From assembly GCA_910587255.1 (NCBI GenBank), contig CAJUKT010000046.1, positions 1-26,007 on the forward strand: a DNA stretch of 26,007 nucleotides, in the 5' to 3' direction. The position numbers and the translations under genes are program-made. Positions 14,538-21,150 of the stretch are shown here, in pieces; the first letter of the stretch is position 1; every line of letters begins with the position of its first letter. The notes beneath the pieces are model-generated. The model ran no database searches. It was not told the origin of the DNA and was given only the letters and a program-made list of their open reading frames with translations. Source of the DNA: an uncultured Oscillospiraceae bacterium (GTDB lineage Bacteria > Bacillota > Clostridia > Oscillospirales > Oscillospiraceae).

Positions 14538-15248
14538 GTGCTCAAAATTGACAACCTGAGTGTCCGCTACGGCCACGTGGAGGCGCTTCGGGATATCAGC
14601 TTGGAAGTGAAGGAACATGAGATTGTTACGCTGATCGGGAGCAATGGTGCAGGCAAGACCACAACGCTGATGGCGATCTCATCCCTGGCCGCCAAAGACG
14701 GGGGCAGAATTGAATTTGCCGGAACGGATATTACCAATTTATCACCGGAAAAGGTAGTGCATTTAGGGCTTGCCCACGTCCCGGAGGGCCGGCGCATATT
14801 CCCTTCCCTGACAGTCTATGAGAATCTGTTGATGGGGACACTGGGGAACAAGAAGCTGACAAAGGCGCAGATCACGGAGCTGGTAGACACACAGTTTGCC
14901 CTATTCCCCCGGCTGTCGGAGCGGTGCAGCCAGGTTGGCGGAAGCCTTTCGGGAGGCGAACAGCAAATGCTGGCGGTCGCCCGGGGGCTGATGATGAACC
15001 CCCAAATGGTTATGCTGGATGAGCCGTCGCTGGGCCTGGCGCCGATCATTGTAGAGGAGATATTTGAGCTGATTTTAAAGATCCGGGCCATGGGAAAAAC
15101 CGTGCTGCTGATCGAGCAGAATGCATCCATGGCGCTTTCCATCGCGGATCGCGGATACGTGATCGCAAATGGCAGGGTTTTGCTTTCCGGGACGGGAGAT
15201 GACCTGCTCAATAATGAAGATGTGAAGAAGGCATACCTAGGCGTATAA
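14538..15248 (+). CDS. livF: Liv-type ABC transporter ATP-binding protein, LivF family
   Basis: 236 residues. GTG 14538 is preferred because AGGAGG (14523-14528) lies 9 nt upstream; a TTG at 14532 is in frame but too close. Motifs: Walker A GSNGAGKTT, signature LSGGEQQMLAVARGL, Walker B MVMLDEPSLGLAP and the H-loop equivalent LLIEQNASMAL. LivF subunits pair with LivG in branched-chain-amino-acid-type importers. It is separated from the next gene by only 15 nt, which ties the transporter to the isomerase-like enzymes downstream. Confidence 0.94.
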   Translation: MLKIDNLSVRYGHVEALRDISLEVKEHEIVTLIGSNGAGKTTTLMAISSLAAKDGGRIEFAGTDITNLSPEKVVHLGLAHVPEGRRIFPSLTVYENLLMGTLGNKKLTKAQITELVDTQFALFPRLSERCSQVGGSLSGGEQQMLAVARGLMMNPQMVMLDEPSLGLAPIIVEEIFELILKIRAMGKTVLLIEQNASMALSIADRGYVIANGRVLLSGTGDDLLNNEDVKKAYLGV

Positions 15249-15263
15249 AAGGGATGTAAATTT

Positions 15264-16160
15264 ATGAAAGAATCAATCCATAAGTATTTTCAGATCAGTA
15301 CCATTCAGTGGATGAGCTATCCCCACACGGAGGTACTGTCCGCCGTGCGTAAAATTGCGGAGGACGAGTATTTTGATGCGGTTGAGGTCACACATATTGA
15401 AGATCCCCGGGTGCGCAAGGAAGTGAAGGGGCTGCTGGCGCAGTCCCATCTCACAGTAGGATACGGGGCGCAGCCGCGGCTTTTAGCCACGGGGCTGAAC
15501 CCCAACGCGGTTGACGAAACGCATCGCGCAGCTGCGGAGGACCTGCTGAAGTGCTGTGTGGATGAGGCGCAGGAGCTTGGGGCGAAGCGCGTGGCCATTA
15601 TGGCAGGGAGGTGGCGGGAAGAGACCAAGGATCTTGCCTACATCCAGCTGTTGAAAACGGTCCGGGCTGTTTGCGGCTATGCCGGAGAGAAAGATATGGA
15701 GATCGAGCTGGAGGTCTTTGACTATGACATGGACAAATGCGCCTTGATCGGTCCGGCGCCCTATGCAGCTCGCTTTGCGGCGGATGTCCGCACGACCAAC
15801 TCCAACTTTGGTTTGATGGTGGACCTCAGCCACATCCCGACGACACACGAATCGACCCGGTTTGTGATCCAGACCCTGCGCCCGTTCATTACGCATCTGC
15901 ACTGTGGGAACGCGGTGGTGCGCCCCAATTGCGCCGCCTACGGGGACAAGCACCCGCGGTTTGGCTATCCGAACGGCGCCAATGATGTCGCGGAGGTAAC
16001 CGAGTATTTCCGGGTTTTGCGGGAAGAGGGGTTTTTCCGGGCGGCAGAGCCTATGATGTTTTCCGTGGAGGTGACACCGCAGGGCTCTGAGTGTGAGGAT
16101 ATTATTCTGGCGAACTCAAAACGGGTTCTGAACCGTGCGTGGGCGCTGCTGGAAGATTAA
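15264..16160 (+). CDS. Sugar phosphate isomerase/epimerase-like TIM barrel (PF01261)
   Basis: 298 residues of the xylose-isomerase-like (AP endonuclease 2) fold. Likely metal ligands appear in order: IELEVFD (E150), MVDLSHI (D187, H190), THLHCGN (H211, H213) and FSVEV (Glu near 271). Proteins of this type isomerise or epimerise sugars, keto-acids and inositol derivatives using a divalent metal. It has no signal peptide, so it is cytoplasmic. It is directly followed by a second member of the same fold (1-nt gap). Such pairs often act in sequence on one carbohydrate-like substrate. The exact reaction cannot be assigned. Confidence 0.8.
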   Translation: MKESIHKYFQISTIQWMSYPHTEVLSAVRKIAEDEYFDAVEVTHIEDPRVRKEVKGLLAQSHLTVGYGAQPRLLATGLNPNAVDETHRAAAEDLLKCCVDEAQELGAKRVAIMAGRWREETKDLAYIQLLKTVRAVCGYAGEKDMEIELEVFDYDMDKCALIGPAPYAARFAADVRTTNSNFGLMVDLSHIPTTHESTRFVIQTLRPFITHLHCGNAVVRPNCAAYGDKHPRFGYPNGANDVAEVTEYFRVLREEGFFRAAEPMMFSVEVTPQGSECEDIILANSKRVLNRAWALLED

Positions 16161-16161
16161 A

Positions 16162-16959
16162 ATGGGGCAGGTCAATATGGTGATAGGCTGCTGTACGACA
16201 ATTGACCGCTATGATACCCTTCAAGAAATGGGCTATCAGGCGATTGCCTTGGCGGGTAAGGATATCGCAGGCATGGACGATGAAACATTTCTGCGCGCCG
16301 CCGAGAAAATAAAAGCAGGCCCGCTGGCCATGACATCGCTGAACGCATTTTGCCCGCCGGCGCTGCGGCTGAACGGGCCGGATGTGGACTACGGTTCAGT
16401 CTGTGCTTATGCAGAAAAGCTGTGCTCCCGAGGGCAGGCCATGGGTGTGAAATACCTTGGCGTGGGGAGCCCGGCATCCAGGAATACGCCGAAGGGCTAT
16501 CCCCGAGAGAGGGCGCTTTCCGAATTTGGACATTCCATTATGGAGATATGCAGGGTTGCGGAGAAATATCAGATGGAGGTATTGCTGGAGGCGCTGACCA
16601 GAGTGGAGTGCAATTGCGTGAATGACACAATGGAGGCACTGGACTTGCTCTGCGGCCTGAATCTGCCAAACCTGCACCTGCTGTACGATATCTACCACGC
16701 CTGCTTGATGAAGGAGCCGGTAAAGTGGATTGAGACGGCTGCGCGCGAGATTCGCTGCGTCCACATTGCGGGCGTTCACGGGGAGGGACATACTTACCTG
16801 AACCCGCGATCCATGGAGAAGATGCTGCCCTATATCAAAATGTTGGCGCAGTGCGGTTACCACGGTGAGCTTTTGCTGGAAGCATTTTGCGGGGACCCAG
16901 ATTCCGGGCTGGCGCAAAGCCTGGAGCTGCTGCGGGGAGTGCAGCAGGATCAAAATTAG
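16162..16959 (+). CDS. Second sugar phosphate isomerase/epimerase-like TIM barrel (hydroxypyruvate isomerase-like)
   Basis: About 265 residues. ATG 16162 begins just after the preceding TAA; ATG 16177 is an alternative behind GGGGCAGG. Metal-ligand motifs of the xylose-isomerase-like fold are VLLEALTR (E143), LLYDIYHACL (D176, H179), CVHIAGVHGEG (H201) and LLLEAF (C-terminal Glu). The LLYDIYH pattern and the following HIAGVHGEG resemble hydroxypyruvate isomerase and related proteins. It closes the nine-gene catabolic operon; only a weak hairpin followed by ATATTTTT (16961-16987) and a 9-bp GC-rich hairpin (17022-17057) come after it. Confidence 0.78.
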   Translation: MGQVNMVIGCCTTIDRYDTLQEMGYQAIALAGKDIAGMDDETFLRAAEKIKAGPLAMTSLNAFCPPALRLNGPDVDYGSVCAYAEKLCSRGQAMGVKYLGVGSPASRNTPKGYPRERALSEFGHSIMEICRVAEKYQMEVLLEALTRVECNCVNDTMEALDLLCGLNLPNLHLLYDIYHACLMKEPVKWIETAAREIRCVHIAGVHGEGHTYLNPRSMEKMLPYIKMLAQCGYHGELLLEAFCGDPDSGLAQSLELLRGVQQDQN

Positions 16960-17226
16960 ATTCACGCTCAGCGGGTGAAATATTTTTAGCCGCTCACTCC
17001 TGGGCGGAGGCAGAGCGTACCGGCCGGGCTCCACCTGATACATGCGGAAGCCCGGCCATCATTAAACCTGAAAGAATACTACACAGCAAGCCAATGATGA
17101 CAAAAGTTGCGAATAAGGCGTGCCAAACAAGCCCTAGTCTCATAACACGGGAACAAGAGCCTGAGTCTTGCAAAATTTGTGCAGCTTGCAAATGCGCTTG
17201 GTACCAGTGCGGACTCAGTTGCTCAC
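16960..17226. other. Non-coding stretch after the catabolic operon
   Basis: No supported gene. It contains a weak TTCAC/GTGAA hairpin followed by ATATTTTT just after the operon stop, and a 9-bp stem GGCCGGGCT/AGCCCGGCC (17022-17030 and 17049-17057) without a clear U-run. Either may end the operon. No riboswitch-like conserved core was recognised. Confidence 0.4.
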
Positions 17227-17262
17227 AATCTGCCCCCGGTCAAAGCCGGGGGCAGATTTTTT
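17227..17262 (+). terminator. Strong rho-independent terminator
   Basis: A perfect 13-bp stem (17227-17239 with 17246-17258), loop TCAAAG, then six T residues (17257-17262). It separates the catabolic block from the glycan operon. Confidence 0.88.
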
Positions 17263-17297
17263 CTGTCTGTGGTCAGTGATGCGGTCAAACGAAAACG

Positions 17298-17322
17298 GGC
17301 CTCGCCGTTAACCGGCGAAGCC
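17298..17322. other. GC-rich hairpin upstream of the recombinase gene
   Basis: The arms GGCCTCGCCG and CGGCGAAGCC match at 9 of 10 positions around TTAAC. On the minus strand it is followed by CGTTTTCGTTTG, so it may be a terminator for an antisense or lost minus-strand transcript. Confidence 0.35.
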
Positions 17323-17349
17323 TGTTCTGCTGTTGCGAGGAATGATTTC

Positions 17350-17377
17350 TTGCCGAAAAAACGAAGTCGTGTAAAAT
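17350..17377 (+). promoter_or_regulatory. Promoter of the recombinase/glycan operon
   Basis: TTGCCG (17350-17355) and TAAAAT (17372-17377) are 16 nt apart. The predicted start near 17384 leaves a short leader with GGGGAGG before ATG 17407. The -10 lies inside an inverted repeat (17364-17392) that may be a recombinase or autoregulatory site. Confidence 0.55.
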
Positions 17378-17392
17378 GAAGTAACACGATTT
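17364..17392. promoter_or_regulatory. Inverted repeat with tyrosine-recombinase core-site geometry
   Basis: The left arm AAGTCGTGTAA (17364-17374) and right arm TAACACGATTT (17382-17392) match at 9 of 11 positions as inverted repeats, with a 7-nt spacer (AATGAAG). 11-bp arms with a 6-8 nt spacer are the layout of Xer-type core sites. It covers the -10 and start site of the recombinase gene. The function is inferred; no second copy was found in the window. Confidence 0.35.
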
Positions 17393-17406
17393 GGGGAGGC
17401 GTTTTT

Positions 17407-18249
17407 ATGGGAAAGCATATTATCGGGAAGCAGCTCACGGCGTTTGAAGGGTATCTGCGTGCAGAGGAGCGGGAACCTGGGACCATTGAAAAGTACCTGC
17501 GGGACGTGCGGGCCTTCGCCGCGTGGCTGGATGGGAGAGCGCTGGACAAGGAAACTGCCATCGCATGGAAGGGACATTTGATTGGGATGGGGTATGCCCC
17601 ATCCACGATCAACTCCATGCTCATTGCCGTCAACCGGTTTTTCCATTTCCAGCGCTGGGAGGATCTGCGGGTCAAAACCATGCGCATACAGCGCCGGATC
17701 TTCCGCAGCCGGGACAGAGAGCTGACCAAAGAGGAGTACATTCGCCTGATCGAAACCGCCCGCGCCCAGGGAAAGGAACGTCTGGCCTTGCTGATGGAAA
17801 CCATCTGCGCCACCGGCATCCGGGTGTCGGAGATCAGGTGCATCACCGTGGAAGCCGCACAGACAGGGCGGGCGGAGATTGCGCTGAAGGGGAAAATACG
17901 TACCATTCTGATCCCTGGCAAGCTGTGCCGGAAGCTGCTGAAGTACGCCAAGAAGCAGAAAATCGGTTCTGGTGAGATATTCCTCACCAGAACCGGGAAA
18001 GGGTTGACCAGACGTCAGATTTGGGCGGAGATGAAGGCCATCTGCAAAAGGGCGGGGGTAGCGCCCTCCAAGGTGTTCCCCCACAACCTGCGCCATCTGT
18101 TTGCCAGGACGTTCTACAAGTCCTGCCGGGACGTGGTGCAGCTTGCGGATGTGCTGGGGCACTCCAGCGTAGAAACCACCCGGATCTATTTAGCGTCCAG
18201 CGGCGATGAATATGTTCGGTGTATGAATCGGCTGGGACTTATTTCATGA
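17407..18249 (+). CDS. Tyrosine recombinase/integrase, XerC/D-like, intact
   Basis: 280 residues, the size of a Xer-type enzyme without an extra arm-binding domain. The N-terminal SAM-like core-binding domain (about 1-95) contains TAFEGYLRAEEREPGTIEKYLRDVRAF. The catalytic domain (about 105-280) has all expected residues: R139 in TGIRVSEIR, a Lys near 161-163, H226 and R229 in HNLRH, H252 in LGHSSVETT and the nucleophile Y261. It joins or inverts DNA through a covalent Tyr-DNA link. GGGGAGG precedes ATG 17407. As first gene of a surface-glycan operon, it may control that locus by inversion or exchange, as is known for recombinases beside capsule genes in other gut bacteria (inference). No phage genes lie next to it. 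Confidence 0.92.
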   Translation: MGKHIIGKQLTAFEGYLRAEEREPGTIEKYLRDVRAFAAWLDGRALDKETAIAWKGHLIGMGYAPSTINSMLIAVNRFFHFQRWEDLRVKTMRIQRRIFRSRDRELTKEEYIRLIETARAQGKERLALLMETICATGIRVSEIRCITVEAAQTGRAEIALKGKIRTILIPGKLCRKLLKYAKKQKIGSGEIFLTRTGKGLTRRQIWAEMKAICKRAGVAPSKVFPHNLRHLFARTFYKSCRDVVQLADVLGHSSVETTRIYLASSGDEYVRCMNRLGLIS

Positions 18250-18393
18250 CGAAATCTATTGCGGAATAAATAGTTGGCCGCGCGCCCCGAGGAAAGAGTG
18301 CCTTCAGGCAGGAAAGAAGCCAGGGACCCAGCCTTTTATCACAAAATATTTATTATGTCTATTTTGAACTGACGGCGCGGGAAGGTGTGAGAA

Positions 18394-19245
18394 ATGGCTT
18401 CGGGGGACAGGAGAAGAAACGACACGTTACGGCGGCGGCTCGAGAGGGAAGTGCCGCTGACGCCTGAGAGTATCGACGGCTATTTGGAACACCTGCGGTC
18501 AGTCGGCCGGGTTCAGGGAACCTTGGACAGCTACCGGCGGAAAATTGGCCGCCTGTACCAGACGCTGCCCGAGGATGACAAGTCGATCCGGCGGGACACC
18601 CTGCCCTGGTGGCGGGAAAAGCTGGCGGAGGAGGGCTGCTCAGCGGCGGGGATTAACCAGTTTGTCATCGTTGTCAACGGTTATCTTGGGTATATGGGAG
18701 CCCGGGACCTCCAGGTGACGGACAGGCTGGAGAGCGCGGAGGAACCCCAGCTGGAGCTGACGCGCAGCGAGTATCTGCGGCTGCTTTCCGCTGCCCGCGT
18801 CCTGGGCCGGGAGCAGGCGTATCTGCTGGTGAAGGTGTTCGGCAACTCGGATCTTCCGGTTCAGGAGCTGTCCCGTCTCACGGTGGAGGCGGCCAGGGCG
18901 GGGATGATCGGCATCAGCCGCCGGTGCTCCAAGGAGATCATCCGATTCCCGGATGCGGTCTGCCGGGAGCTGCTGGACTACGCGGGGCGGCAGGGAATCC
19001 GATCAGGCCCCATTTTTTTGACCCGCGCTGGAAAGCTCATAGACCGCACCTATGCGGCTCAGTCCATCCGGCGGCTGTGCCCCGCAGCTCAGGTGCCGGA
19101 GGAAAAAGGGAACCCCAGGTGCCTGCGCAAAATGTATCAGGCCACCCGGGAGGGGATTGAGCGCAACGTGGCGCTGCTGGTGGAGCGGGCCCAGGAAAGG
19201 CTGCTGGAGGAAGAACAGCTGACTGTCGGGTGGGAGGAGCGGTGA
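18394..19245 (+). CDS. Tyrosine recombinase paralogue lacking catalytic residues
   Basis: 283 residues, alignable by eye with the preceding recombinase: SIDGYLEHLRSVGRVQGTLDSYRRKIGRLY matches its core-binding domain, and LSRLTVEAARAG and SGPIFLTRAGK match its catalytic domain. The active site is gone. The RVSEIR block has become LPVQELSR (catalytic Arg to Pro), HNLRH is replaced by RCLRK, and the LGH and Tyr motifs are absent, the C-terminus ending in an acidic tail. The frame is intact over 850 bases, so it is probably a kept protein rather than a decaying gene. A regulatory or DNA-binding partner of the active enzyme is a fair guess. The 144-nt gap before it holds an AT-rich segment with TATTAT (18351) but no convincing -35. 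Confidence 0.82.
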   Translation: MASGDRRRNDTLRRRLEREVPLTPESIDGYLEHLRSVGRVQGTLDSYRRKIGRLYQTLPEDDKSIRRDTLPWWREKLAEEGCSAAGINQFVIVVNGYLGYMGARDLQVTDRLESAEEPQLELTRSEYLRLLSAARVLGREQAYLLVKVFGNSDLPVQELSRLTVEAARAGMIGISRRCSKEIIRFPDAVCRELLDYAGRQGIRSGPIFLTRAGKLIDRTYAAQSIRRLCPAAQVPEEKGNPRCLRKMYQATREGIERNVALLVERAQERLLEEEQLTVGWEER

Positions 19246-19248
19246 GCC

Positions 19249-19542
19249 GTGGCGGATATTGAGCTGTTTGCCTGCCGCCACCAGACTTCGACAGTTCCAA
19301 AGAACCTGCGGCTGGTTCCGATTCAAGTAGGTGGGCGCTGGCTAACGGCATTTTTTAACTTCCTCCGTGCGGCGGCACTACGAGAAGTGTCGTTCCGCCA
19401 TGGGGAGGATCTGGGGCTGGCGGAGCAAGTTGTACGGGAACGGCACCCGAAAATGGCCGAAGCCATGGAGAAATATCTGTCCAGGACGGTGTGCTGTTTT
19501 GGGAACATCTGTATCGTGAAGCGCCCGATGTTCCGCGGCTAA
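19249..19542 (+). CDS. Conserved-looking hypothetical protein, 97 residues
   Basis: GTG start 3 nt after the preceding TGA, with GGGAGGAG about 9-10 nt upstream. It has no signal peptide or membrane helix. Mixed charge, a possible helix (RAAALREVSFRHGEDLGLAEQVVRERHPKM by position 41-70) and a cysteine pair near the C-terminus (VCCFGNICIV) are all that can be noted. I do not recognise the family. The tight spacing places it in the same transcription unit as the dead recombinase, and it could be a partner of it or the first glycan gene. Confidence 0.6.
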   Translation: MADIELFACRHQTSTVPKNLRLVPIQVGGRWLTAFFNFLRAAALREVSFRHGEDLGLAEQVVRERHPKMAEAMEKYLSRTVCCFGNICIVKRPMFRG

Positions 19543-19555
19543 AGAGAGGGTTAGT

Positions 19556-20581
19556 ATGTCGATAAAACACTGGGCAAAGGAATGTGTTCCCATCCGTATG
19601 CTGTATTACGGGGTGAAAGCGGCGGAAATCCAACGCCGCAAATGGGCGCTTCGGCCTTTCCTGACGGCAATGAAGGAGCACGCGGCGTGGACAGGACGCC
19701 TGCCTTACCCGTTAAGAGATCGCTACCATTTCCAAAACCGCCAAAAAGGACAAAAAAAGCTGTGCATGATATTAGCCGGGTATAAGCCCGACCTGTGGGA
19801 TAGCGTGTTTCAGCGGATCAGCCGGTTCCTGCCTGAAGACATTGATGTGTGCGTCATGACAAGCGGGGTGGAGCGCCCCAAGCTGATGCGGCTTTGCGAG
19901 GAGCGGGGATGGTCCTATCTCGCTACCCGCCGCAACAAGCTGACGCGCATTCAAAACCTTGCAATTTATCTCCACCCGGAAGCTGAGTACATCTACAAGC
20001 TGGATGAGGATATGTTCATCACCGCCGGCTTTTTTGAGGGGCTGTATGAGACCTATCAGCGCGCCCGGCGGGAACTTTCCTATGAGATCGCCTTTGCCGC
20101 ACCCTTGATTCCAGTCAACGGATACGGGTATGTGCGCATATTGGAACGCTGCGGGCTGGGGGAGGATTGGGCGCAGCAATTCGGATCTGCCGTTTATACC
20201 GACGGCATTCATCACCACAGGGCGATTTTGGAGCAAGCTGGGGCCGCACGGTATATGTGGGGGGAGACGCAACCCCTATTGCGGGACATTGACAGGCTGG
20301 CACAGAGTCTGTCCCAGGCTGCCGTTCCATACACCATATGCCCCATTCGCTTCAGCATCGGCGCCATTTTGTTCTCCCGCGCCGCCTGGCTGGACTGGGG
20401 GCTGTTCCCTGTGGATTGGACAGTGGGAATGGGACTGGATGAGGCGTGTATCGCGCATTACTGTATGTTCCATGGAAAAGCGGCGATTGTCAGTGAAATT
20501 ACGCTGGCGGGACATCTGGCCTTTGGCCCGCAGAAAGATGAGATGTTAAAAGAGTTCTCGGAAGGAAGATTAAATTTATGA
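19556..20581 (+). CDS. Glycosyltransferase-like protein (GT-A-type fold suspected)
   Basis: 341 residues without membrane helices. A DxD-like acid cluster, YKLDEDMFIT (D150, D152), follows an alternating beta/alpha segment (LCMILAGYKPDLWDSVFQRI, VCVMTSGV), as expected for a nucleotide-sugar transferase with a metal-binding motif. The later VGMGLDEACIAHYC could hold the catalytic acid. Family assignment is tentative, based on this layout and on its place in a glycan operon. It overlaps the next gene by 4 nt (ATGA), so the two are coupled. Its likely job is adding one sugar to a cell-surface glycan; donor and acceptor are unknown. Confidence 0.65.
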   Translation: MSIKHWAKECVPIRMLYYGVKAAEIQRRKWALRPFLTAMKEHAAWTGRLPYPLRDRYHFQNRQKGQKKLCMILAGYKPDLWDSVFQRISRFLPEDIDVCVMTSGVERPKLMRLCEERGWSYLATRRNKLTRIQNLAIYLHPEAEYIYKLDEDMFITAGFFEGLYETYQRARRELSYEIAFAAPLIPVNGYGYVRILERCGLGEDWAQQFGSAVYTDGIHHHRAILEQAGAARYMWGETQPLLRDIDRLAQSLSQAAVPYTICPIRFSIGAILFSRAAWLDWGLFPVDWTVGMGLDEACIAHYCMFHGKAAIVSEITLAGHLAFGPQKDEMLKEFSEGRLNL

Positions 20582-21144
20582 GTGATGTGAGGGTTCCTGT
20601 GGATCAGCTCGCAGTGAAGAAGCACTTAAAAGGAATAAAGAGGCAGCTCTATAAAAATCTATTTGCCTCCTACCGGGGCTGGTGGCAGTGGCATAAGATT
20701 GTAAAAAGAAAGGGTGTGGGCAACACCGCCGTTATTCTGCTGCCCACCTGCGACAGAGAAATCAACCGCCTGGCACTGCTCTATCTGGACGATATGCTGA
20801 CAAGCCGGAAGTACACAAACGCGGTTGTGCTCACCCATGACCCGGCTGTACTGAAATGCGCCGCGCTTTTTTCCAGAAATATTCTGGCGACAATATCGTT
20901 TAGCCGGAAAAAGGCGGAAGATTTGATGCAGTTTTACTGCCTGTATGAATTTGACAAACGCTTTATTGTGGCCTCACTGGACGAGCCCAACGGACGGAAT
21001 GGATCTGTCCTGATTGGAAAGCGTGGGACCACACAGGAAGAAATCTTTGTGATCGGAGTCTACCGGGTATATCCATTTCAGCGTCCGCAGGATCCCGTCT
21101 ATGTGGGGGATGACCCGGAAATTAAATCGTTTTTGGAGGGATAA
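20578..21144 (+). CDS. Hypothetical protein in the glycan operon, 188 residues
   Basis: It starts at ATG 20578 inside the preceding stop region (4-nt overlap) and ends 6 nt before the nucleotidyltransferase gene. A basic N-terminal part (KKHLKGIKRQLYKNL, then WWQWHKIVKRKG) precedes an alpha/beta-looking core (NTAVILLPTCDREINRLALLYLDDML, AVVLTHD, FIVASLDEP). No signal peptide or clear helix is seen. I do not recognise the family. Tight packing between transferase and sugar-activation genes suggests a role in the same glycan pathway, perhaps as a transferase accessory. Confidence 0.65.
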   Translation: MSDVRVPVDQLAVKKHLKGIKRQLYKNLFASYRGWWQWHKIVKRKGVGNTAVILLPTCDREINRLALLYLDDMLTSRKYTNAVVLTHDPAVLKCAALFSRNILATISFSRKKAEDLMQFYCLYEFDKRFIVASLDEPNGRNGSVLIGKRGTTQEEIFVIGVYRVYPFQRPQDPVYVGDDPEIKSFLEG

Positions 21145-21150
21145 GGCGGG

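Noticed and set aside
16960..17226. Riboswitch or small RNA gene upstream of the glycan operon
   Set aside because: Hairpins are present, but no conserved core of a known class was recognised and a strong terminator and a separate promoter follow.
17407..19245. Prophage or integrative element headed by the recombinases
   Set aside because: No phage, relaxase or conjugation genes and no flanking direct repeats were found; the downstream genes are glycan-synthesis types.
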